DNA of 7,233 nt from UBA7887 sp964408735 (lineage in GTDB: Bacteria; Pseudomonadota; Alphaproteobacteria; UBA7887). A program made the translations under genes and the position numbers. How positions within the stretch are numbered: position 1 is the first letter of the stretch; each line of letters begins with the position of its first letter. A model generated the notes under the pieces. It was not told the DNA's origin. It did no database searches and saw only the letters and a list, made by a program, of their open reading frames with translations. The stretch covers positions 1 through 7,233 of the forward strand of contig CAYPAX010000153.1 of the NCBI GenBank assembly GCA_964408735.1, written 5' to 3'. Positions 1 to 5,680 of the stretch are shown here, piece after piece.

Positions 1-32
1 CATCGTCTGGGAGTGAGAATCAGCAAAGCCAC

Positions 33-1802
33 TTAATCAACGGGCTGGTAGGAGAACTCGCGGCTGATGACGGCGGCCATCTGTGCCACCATGCGCCCCT
101 GGGGCACGCGATCGAGGCGACCGATGAGGGAATCGCGCAGCGATGTCGGCACCGACAAGGCGCTGTCGGGGCCGACGCCGTAGTCTTCCGGCCTGCACCA
201 ATTGGCCAGCCCACCTTCGAGCGCGCCCTTCGCCAATTCTTCCACAAAAAGCGGCACGCAATCGCTTTCGTCGACGATGCGCCCGACAAGGTCGGCATTG
301 CCCTGCAGGCGCTCACCGATGCGCGCGACCATGGCCGAGACGTCGTGACGGCTGAGACGCGAGAGCGTATAGGCGCTGACATTGCCGAGATTGGTCCAGG
401 GAACCTGGAACTCGGGGCGGAACGTTATCACCAGGAAGAGTGACGCGCCTTCGACCCGATCGACCAGCACATCCATCAGCTCCTTGGTCGAGGGATCGAG
501 CCACTGCACGTCCTCCACCAGTACGTAAAGCGGTCTCACCGCGGCCAGGCTCGTGACGAGCGTCGCCAGGGCGGCAATGGTCAGGTCCTTCGTGCGCTGC
601 GGCGACGCCTCAAGGCTTGGCTGCGAGGTCGCCTCGAGGGACAACAGCCGGGCAAGCAAGGCGACGGAGTCGGGTGTCATCCCCGGCAGCGCCGCGAGGC
701 GACGTGTGGCGTCGCCACCGGCTGCGATGCGGATGCGCTCGCCGAGTTCGGCGATGACCGGGTGAAAGGCGCTCTGTTGATGGTGCGGCGAGCATTGCAG
801 TTTGATCGTTGCTGCGTCCGCGATGCCGACTCTTCTCTCGAACTCGTAGACAATACGGGACTTGCCGATGCCGGGCGGGCCGGAGAGCAGAAAGATCTGG
901 CCATCGCCCTCGCAAGCCTGGCGCCAGCGCTGCGTGAGCAGCGCAAGCTCGTTGTCGCGCCCGATCAAGGGCGTCAGGCTCGCGTGGTGGGCGGCTTCGA
1001 AGCGGCTGACCGTTTCCTCTGCGCCCGATAATTTGTAGATGCGCAAAGGATCCGGTACGCCGACAAGTTCGCGCTTGCCCAGGTCCTCGCGCTGAATGCT
1101 CGCAGGCAGCAGGCGCACGGTGGAATCGCTTGCCAGGATACCGTTCTCCGGCGCAAGTGCTTGCAGTCGCGCAGCGATATGGGGCGTCTCGCCGACCGCT
1201 CCGCCCGGGCGCGAAGGATCGCCACCACCGGAATCCGCGATCACCACCACGCCTGTGCTGATGCCGATGCGTACGGCAAGCGTCTCCTCGGCGGGAAGCG
1301 CGCTGACATTGGCGATGACCTCGAAGGCCGCGCGAGCGGCGCGCTCGGGGTCATCCTCATGGGCGTTGGGCCAGCCGAAATAGGCGACGATTCCGTCGCC
1401 GAGATATTGCGCCACATGGCCTTCGTAGCGCTCGATGGCGCCGCCTGCGGCTTGCTGATAGGCCTTCATCACTGTGCGCAGGTCTTCCGGGTCGAGACGC
1501 GCGGTCAGGCCGGTGGAGCCGACGAGATCGCAGAACAGCACGGTGATCTGGCGCAGCTCAGGCTCGCGCAACGCGGCATCGGTCGCTGCCTCTGAAGGAG
1601 CGGGCGGCACGGCGGTATCGGGGGGCGTCATATCCCGCGCCGCACGCAGGATGCGCCGCCTCGGCCCCATCGGCAAACCCAGCTCTGCAAGATCCGTATC
1701 CGATAGTTCCGATAGGTCGCCAAGGCCGATTTGTTCGGATTCAAAGGCCTCGGCATACTGACCGAGCCCAAGCCGATCCAGCCAATCCACGATTTCGTTC
1801 AC
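33..1802 (-). CDS. SAM domain – class III adenylate/guanylate cyclase – AAA ATPase protein, apparently shortened
   Basis: Predicted cytoplasmic signalling protein of 589 residues. Residues 1-55 form a SAM domain (IVDWLDRLGLGQYAEAF). A class III nucleotide cyclase domain covers about 83-261, with metal-binding Asp92 in FCDLVGST and Asp136 in YLGDGIVAYFG. An AAA/STAND-type ATPase follows from about 280, with Walker A GPPGIGKS at 308-315 and Walker B YVLVED at 426-431. I chose the GTG at 1802 because GGAGG lies six bases upstream and the SAM domain starts there; an in-frame ATG at 1829 would place that GGAGG inside the gene. Two oddities stand out. The usual transition-state Asn of the cyclase is His208 (GETPHIAARL), although Arg212 is kept. 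The frame also ends just after ISREFSYQPVD, where family members normally continue for several hundred residues of TPR-like helices. This may be a nonsense or frameshift mutation, or a natural short form. The fold assignment is firm; activity is uncertain. Confidence 0.9.
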   Translation of the reverse strand: MNEIVDWLDRLGLGQYAEAFESEQIGLGDLSELSDTDLAELGLPMGPRRRILRAARDMTPPDTAVPPAPSEAATDAALREPELRQITVLFCDLVGSTGLTARLDPEDLRTVMKAYQQAAGGAIERYEGHVAQYLGDGIVAYFGWPNAHEDDPERAARAAFEVIANVSALPAEETLAVRIGISTGVVVIADSGGGDPSRPGGAVGETPHIAARLQALAPENGILASDSTVRLLPASIQREDLGKRELVGVPDPLRIYKLSGAEETVSRFEAAHHASLTPLIGRDNELALLTQRWRQACEGDGQIFLLSGPPGIGKSRIVYEFERRVGIADAATIKLQCSPHHQQSAFHPVIAELGERIRIAAGGDATRRLAALPGMTPDSVALLARLLSLEATSQPSLEASPQRTKDLTIAALATLVTSLAAVRPLYVLVEDVQWLDPSTKELMDVLVDRVEGASLFLVITFRPEFQVPWTNLGNVSAYTLSRLSRHDVSAMVARIGERLQGNADLVGRIVDESDCVPLFVEELAKGALEGGLANWCRPEDYGVGPDSALSVPTSLRDSLIGRLDRVPQGRMVAQMAAVISREFSYQPVD

Positions 1803-2002
1803 CCGGCGCCTCCAAGCTATTTTTGGCATAATATCAATGGTTTCGAAATAATCTTAATTGGCGTTCTGGGAGAAACACGCCGCGCTAGCTCGCGCCAAGG
1901 TTTGTTGCGATATCATAATCACCTTGACAAGCGATGTCCAATTTGCGCACGATTTTACTTGGTTTCTTGTGTGCTGGGGTTGCGCAACTAGTGGAGGGGG
2001 CC
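1803..2002. promoter_or_regulatory. Divergent intergenic region between the cyclase gene and the Tat-protein gene
   Basis: This 200-bp stretch is visibly more AT-rich than the genes around it and separates two divergently transcribed genes, so it should hold promoters for both. On the plus strand a perfect TTGACA (1924-1929) could be a -35 box, but no good -10 box follows at 16-18 bases; the nearest AT-rich hexamer (GATTTT, 1951-1956) is too far away. On the minus strand TATTAT lies just upstream of the cyclase start without a clear partner. The region is regulatory by position; the individual boxes are weak guesses. Confidence 0.4.
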
Positions 2003-2560
2003 ATGAGCCACAAAGAGTCTGAGAATTCGACTGAGGATGAGGTCGCTGGCGAACAGCACACATCGCGGCGCGGTTTGCTTGTGGCGGGTGCCGCTGCCGT
2101 GGTTGGGGCTACGGCCGTGGCTGGAGCGGCGACAGAGGCGAAGGCAGCTTCGATCGGTCCTGGTGTCTGGACGCTGGTGGGCTCGGAGCTGATACGTGTG
2201 CCCGATGTCTCCTATGTCGGAAACGCCGAGCTGGTGCGCGACATGGTGAAGGTGATCGAAGCTGTCTGGACCGAGATGGATGCCACAGGGACAGGTGGTC
2301 CGATATACACCGCTTTGACCTCCAACGATTCCAATGTGGTCAATGGGCAATTGGACAGTCTTATCCCAGGCAATGCGGACAAGATCGCGCCCAACTCCAT
2401 CCGTATCATCACCTCCAAGCAATATGACGCGGGCTACATCAAGCGTGATGTCGAAGAGGTGGTCTACGTGCTGCCCCAGCCGCAAGGCGTGGCCAACTCG
2501 AATGGCAGGAAAGGCGGCACCATACGGGCGATGATGGCGGCGGTCCCGTTCGGAATGTAG
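2003..2560 (+). CDS. Tat-exported protein of unknown family
   Basis: Protein of 185 residues that I do not recognise. The N-terminus is polar and acidic, followed by a twin-arginine motif TSRRGLL (20-26), a hydrophobic Ala/Val-rich stretch (about 25-43) and a plausible AKA|A cleavage site at 46-49. It is therefore predicted to be exported folded through the Tat pathway, leaving about 137 mature residues. The mature part has no Cys and no obvious metal-binding cluster. It ends in a Gly/Arg-rich segment and a short hydrophobic tail (MMAAVPFGM). The ATG at 2003 has GGAGGGGG ending two bases upstream. An earlier in-frame ATG at 1934 lacks a ribosome binding site and would bury the Tat signal. The stop lies nine bases before the HDO gene, so the two are almost certainly one operon. 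Tat substrates often fold around a cofactor in the cytoplasm, so its neighbour may act on it before export; that is inference. Confidence 0.75.
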   Translation: MSHKESENSTEDEVAGEQHTSRRGLLVAGAAAVVGATAVAGAATEAKAASIGPGVWTLVGSELIRVPDVSYVGNAELVRDMVKVIEAVWTEMDATGTGGPIYTALTSNDSNVVNGQLDSLIPGNADKIAPNSIRIITSKQYDAGYIKRDVEEVVYVLPQPQGVANSNGRKGGTIRAMMAAVPFGM

Positions 2561-2569
2561 GGCGGCGAT

Positions 2570-3418
2570 ATGGATGACAGGAGCGAGTGGGTGGCGCTGG
2601 CCGCCGGCACTGTTGTGGTCGCCAGCGATGCCGGAAACGTCTGGTTCCATGAGTTGGGCAACACTCCGGATATCTCCCCGTTCTCGGTTCCGATGACCGG
2701 CCCCGGCTCGCCCTTGACCACGGCTCTCCTCCTCAACGGCGCCATCGCCCAGGGGTTCGGGAAAGGCGGCTGCGAGCTGCAGGAGAGCGCGGCCACGCTG
2801 CCGAAATATGTATTCAACCTGGTCGGCGCCTATCACAACTCGCGGCGTACGCCGGGGCATTTCCGCAAGGCGGCGGCGCGCTTTCGCGACATCGGCCGGC
2901 CCGAGGTCTCGGACTATCTCGAACAGCACGCCAAGGAGGAAACCGGCCACGACCGCCTTGTGGTCAAGGACTTGCGCGCGCTCGGCCTGCCGGCGGAGCA
3001 TATTCTCGAGAGCCTTGTTCCCGCAGGCGTCAAGCCGCTCAACGAATACTTCGATGGTCTCGTCGAGGACGACTACCCGATCGGCTGCATCGGCTATTCC
3101 TACTGCTTCGAGTCCACCGCCGCGCTGAAGGAGAAGGCGGATGTAGACGCCATGCAGGCGCTCTGTCCCGACGGCATCGACGCCTCGCGCTTCATGCGCA
3201 CCCATTCCGCCATGGGCAGCGAAGTCGCCCATGTCGACGACCTCATCGCCTTCATCGCTTCGCTGTCGGCCGACGACCGCATCAGGATCGTGCAAGCCAC
3301 CTACGAGACCGCACGACGCATTGCCGATTGCCTGCGCGGCGAAGGCGAGATGACGGATGCCGACATCGTTGCCCAGCTCCAGGCCGTCGCCGGCGAGCCG
3401 ATCCGCCTCGTGGCATAG
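2570..3418 (+). CDS. Heme-oxygenase-like (HDO/TenA-like) iron-containing redox enzyme
   Basis: Cytoplasmic protein of 282 residues without a signal peptide. Residues from about 78 on look like the all-helical heme-oxygenase-like fold of non-heme iron oxidases and oxygenases (the UndA, SznF and PqqC/TenA relatives). Visible candidate ligands are Glu124 and His127 in HAKEETGHDRL, Glu181 in YCFES, and Glu218 and His221 in HSAMGSEVAHVDDL. From memory, UndA uses Glu-x2-His, then Glu about 58 residues later, then His; the spacing here (57, then 40) is similar. Residues 1-77, rich in Val, Gly and Pro, are not explained by that fold and may be a binding domain. The gene starts nine bases after the Tat-protein stop, with a modest AGGG upstream. 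Known relatives use O2 at one or two irons to cleave, hydroxylate or desaturate substrates; the substrate here is unknown. A non-catalytic TenA-like role is less likely given the full ligand set. Confidence 0.75.
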   Translation: MDDRSEWVALAAGTVVVASDAGNVWFHELGNTPDISPFSVPMTGPGSPLTTALLLNGAIAQGFGKGGCELQESAATLPKYVFNLVGAYHNSRRTPGHFRKAAARFRDIGRPEVSDYLEQHAKEETGHDRLVVKDLRALGLPAEHILESLVPAGVKPLNEYFDGLVEDDYPIGCIGYSYCFESTAALKEKADVDAMQALCPDGIDASRFMRTHSAMGSEVAHVDDLIAFIASLSADDRIRIVQATYETARRIADCLRGEGEMTDADIVAQLQAVAGEPIRLVA

Positions 3419-3428
3419 ATAGCCAGAG

Positions 3429-3896
3429 TCAGATCGCGAGCGGCAGCAGGCCGTCTTCCTTGAGCCATTCCAGCACCACGTGGGACTGCACGTGGGAGAC
3501 CGAGGGGTGCGGCAGCAGCACCTGGCTGATCAGGTGGTTCATCTCATCAAGATCGGCGGTGGCCACGCGCAGCAGGAAATCGGTCGGGCCGGTCAGCTTG
3601 CAGGCCTCGAGAATCAGCGGGTTGAGCTCCAGCAGGCGCAGGAAGGCATCGATATCGTCGTGTTGATGGTTGGCCAGGGAGACCTGGACGAAGGCCGAGA
3701 CGCCGAGCCCCACTTTGCGCCGCGAAAGGCAGGCGCGGTAGGACTTGATGATGCCGAGCTCTTCCAGCCGGCGCCGTCGGCGGGCGCATTGCGAGGGCGA
3801 TAGCGCCGTCGCTTCGGCCAGCTCCTGGCTCGTCATGCGGCCATCGCGCTGCAAGGCATTGAGGATCTTGCGGTCGAAGTCGTCCAGGGTGTCCAT
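3429..3896 (-). CDS. Lrp/AsnC family transcriptional regulator
   Basis: Protein of 155 residues, the usual Lrp/AsnC length. It starts with the classic LDDFDRKILNALQRDGRMTS segment, followed by a winged helix-turn-helix (LAEATALSPSQCARRRRRLEELGII, about 27-51). The C-terminal RAM/AsnC domain has the expected CKLTGPTDFLLRVATADLDEMNHLI core (about 99-123), which in this family forms the dimer and often binds an amino acid. I chose the ATG at 3896, which leaves only seven residues before the helix-turn-helix domain; a GAGG sits nine bases upstream. A longer form from 3941 would add 15 unlikely residues. The gene is divergent from the aminomutase operon, the common arrangement for a local Lrp-type regulator, so it probably controls those genes in response to an aromatic or beta-amino acid and may also control itself. 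Its 3' end is only 10 bp from the convergent HDO gene. Confidence 0.95.
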   Translation of the reverse strand: MDTLDDFDRKILNALQRDGRMTSQELAEATALSPSQCARRRRRLEELGIIKSYRACLSRRKVGLGVSAFVQVSLANHQHDDIDAFLRLLELNPLILEACKLTGPTDFLLRVATADLDEMNHLISQVLLPHPSVSHVQSHVVLEWLKEDGLLPLAI

Positions 3897-4071
3897 GGGT
3901 GGGGGCCTCACATCGTCTCTGCATATGCTTGATGATGCCACATTTCGGCATACTCAGGCGTACTCATGCGCAAATCATCGAGACTTAACCGCCAAACATC
4001 GTGTAGTCGCGCATTAAAGGCGTTGAATTCACGACATAATCGGTCCGTACCAATGCGTGGAGGAGGCGACT
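3897..4071. promoter_or_regulatory. Divergent promoter/operator region of the Lrp-type regulator and the aminomutase operon
   Basis: This 175-bp gap must carry promoters for both genes. It contains a 15-bp inverted repeat with an AT-rich centre, TGCCACATTTCGGCA (3936-3950), similar in length and form to Lrp-family half-symmetric sites. A 10-bp tandem repeat overlaps it (3947-3966), and a GCATATGC palindrome lies at 3921-3928. CATAAT (4035-4040) could be a -10 box for the operon, but no good -35 box is seen at the right distance. Regulator binding here is inferred from position and symmetry. Confidence 0.5.
3947..3966. repeat. Tandem 10-bp repeat in the divergent operator region
   Basis: GGCATACTCA (3947-3956) is followed directly by GGCGTACTCA (3957-3966), one mismatch in ten. 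The first copy shares its GGCA with the right arm of the 15-bp inverted repeat at 3936-3950. Ten-base phasing puts both copies on the same face of the DNA helix, as expected for cooperative binding by a multimeric Lrp-type protein. The function is inferred. Confidence 0.45.
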
Positions 4072-5670
4072 ATGTTGCAGAAAACGCCGACCGTTCCCGA
4101 CGGCCATGATCTGAGCCTGGAGACCGTCGCCGCGGTCGCCCGCGATGCCAACCATCAGGTCATGCTGAGCGACGAGATCCGCAGCCGCGTCAGTGCCTCG
4201 CGGGCGCTGCTTGACGCGCTTGTCGCCGACGGTCGCATCATCTACGGGGTGACCACCAGCGTCGGCGGCTTCGTCAACTGGCTGGTGCCGCCGCAGCTGG
4301 CGGAGCAGGTGCAGAACAACATCCTGCGCAATGTGCAGTCCAATGTCGGCGATGATCTCGCCGACGTCTACGTTCGTGCCGCCATGCTGGCGCGCATCAA
4401 CTCGCTGGCGCGCGGCAATTCGGCGATCTCGTTGGAAAATCTCGAAAAATACGTCGCCGTCTACAATCGTGGCATTGTCCCCTGTATCCCCGAGAAGGGC
4501 TCGCTCGGCACCAGCGGCGATCTCGGGCCCCTGGCCTGTATCGCGCTGGTCTGCACCGGCCAATGGCGCGCCCGTTACCAGGGCCGGGTGATGTCAGGCG
4601 CCGATGCCCTGAAGCGCGCCGGCATCGCGCCCATGACGCTGTCCTACAAGGAAGGCCTGGCGCTGATCAACGGCACCTCGGTGATGACCGCGATGGCCGC
4701 CTGCCATGTCGTCGATACCAAGCGCCTGATCAAGGCCCACACCCTGGCCGCCTGCCTGACCCTGGAAGTGCTGAAGGCCAAGATCATGCCGTTCCATCCC
4801 GCCGCCCACCGGCAAAAGCCGCATCCGGGCCAGATCCGCATTGCCGATGCCATCTACAGCACCCTGACCGACAGCAGGATGATCGTCCACGACCGCGAGG
4901 TCGAAGCCTGGCTGCGCAAGATGGCGCGCGACGAGCCGCGTGGCCTTGACGAGCAGATCGAGGATGCCTATTCGATCCGCGCCACGCCGCAGGTGCTGGG
5001 CCCGGTGCTCGATACCACCCTCTTCGTCGAGCAGACCGTGACCACCGAGCTCAATTCCTCGAACGACAATCCGCTGATCGTGGTCGAGGAGGGCGACGCC
5101 ATCCACAATGCCAATTTCCATGGCCAGTACATCTCCAATGCCATGGACCAGTTGGCGATCGTGCTCGTCACCCTGTGCAATCTGTCGGAGCGGCGTAACA
5201 ACCGGCTGCTGCATCCCGGTCTCAACGGCGACCTGCCGCCGTTTCTCTGCGCCGCCAATCCGGGCATGAGCCAGGGCCTGATGGGCGGCCAGTTCATGGC
5301 CACCTCCCTGACCGCGGAGCTGCGTCATGGCGCGGCGCCAATCTCGATCCAGTCATTGCCCTCGACAGGCGATTTCCAGGATCACGTGTCGTTCGGTCTG
5401 GTCGCCGCGCGGCGTACGCGCGACACCTTGGTCGACGCCCGGCGCATTGTCGCCTTCGAGCTCATCTGCGCCGCGCAGGCGGCCGATATCCGCGGCACCG
5501 ACAAGCTCAGCTCGGCGACGCGCGCCGTGCACGCCATGGTGCGCGAACACGTGCCCTATCTCGATCACGACGAGCCCATGACCGATTACATCGAGGCCGT
5601 GGCGGCGCTTTTCGAGAGTGGCGCTTTGCTGGATGCGCTGCCCGAGGATTGTCCCGGCTACGACTGGTAG
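4072..5670 (+). CDS. MIO-type aromatic amino acid ammonia-lyase/2,3-aminomutase (phenylalanine aminomutase-like)
   Basis: Protein of 532 residues in the histidine/phenylalanine ammonia-lyase superfamily, which uses a self-made MIO cofactor to remove or shift the alpha-amino group. Catalytic Tyr58 (IIYGVTTSVGG), Asn200 (LALINGTS), Tyr300 and Arg303 (AYSIRATPQ) and Asn328 (TTELNSSNDNP) are present. The cofactor triad is Thr147-Ser148-Gly149 (SLGTSGDLGPLA) rather than Ala-Ser-Gly. It is not a typical histidase: the motif FQDHVS (435-440) has Gln436 where histidases have Glu. From memory, Pantoea PaPAM has Tyr78, Thr167, Tyr320, Arg323 and Gln456; all match here at a constant offset of 20. Pocket residues V88, L151, L196, F408 and F435 also match its aryl pocket, so phenylalanine is the likeliest substrate. 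The ATG at 4072 has GGAGG five bases upstream; a GTG at 4057 is less likely. The gene forms an operon with the aminotransferase. An ammonia-lyase making cinnamate is the main alternative. Confidence 0.9.
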   Translation: MLQKTPTVPDGHDLSLETVAAVARDANHQVMLSDEIRSRVSASRALLDALVADGRIIYGVTTSVGGFVNWLVPPQLAEQVQNNILRNVQSNVGDDLADVYVRAAMLARINSLARGNSAISLENLEKYVAVYNRGIVPCIPEKGSLGTSGDLGPLACIALVCTGQWRARYQGRVMSGADALKRAGIAPMTLSYKEGLALINGTSVMTAMAACHVVDTKRLIKAHTLAACLTLEVLKAKIMPFHPAAHRQKPHPGQIRIADAIYSTLTDSRMIVHDREVEAWLRKMARDEPRGLDEQIEDAYSIRATPQVLGPVLDTTLFVEQTVTTELNSSNDNPLIVVEEGDAIHNANFHGQYISNAMDQLAIVLVTLCNLSERRNNRLLHPGLNGDLPPFLCAANPGMSQGLMGGQFMATSLTAELRHGAAPISIQSLPSTGDFQDHVSFGLVAARRTRDTLVDARRIVAFELICAAQAADIRGTDKLSSATRAVHAMVREHVPYLDHDEPMTDYIEAVAALFESGALLDALPEDCPGYDW

Positions 5671-5680
5671 GGGTACAGCC

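Noticed and set aside
1934..2002. Upstream ATG that would add 23 residues (hydrophobic, signal-like) to the Tat protein
   Set aside because: It has no ribosome binding site, it overlaps the likely promoter region, and the ATG at 2003 has an excellent GGAGG and leaves a normal Tat signal peptide.
1988..3295. Long open frame of 435 codons on the minus strand
   Set aside because: It lies antisense to the Tat-protein and HDO genes, has no recognisable domain, and is rich in His, Arg, Asp and Val as expected for the complement of GC-rich coding DNA. The plus-strand genes have Tat and HDO motifs and ribosome binding sites.
4011..4040. TTGAAT (4023-4028) with CATAAT (4035-4040) as a sigma-70 promoter
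   Set aside because: The spacing is only six bases, far below the needed 16-18. CATAAT alone may still be a -10 box, but no matching -35 box is evident.
4594..5328. 244-codon minus-strand frame inside the aminomutase gene
   Set aside because: Antisense to conserved coding sequence and without any recognisable motif.
4072..5670. Annotation as histidine ammonia-lyase (hutH)
   Set aside because: The histidase Glu in the QEDHVS motif is Gln436 here, the pocket residues are hydrophobic, and no other hut gene is nearby.
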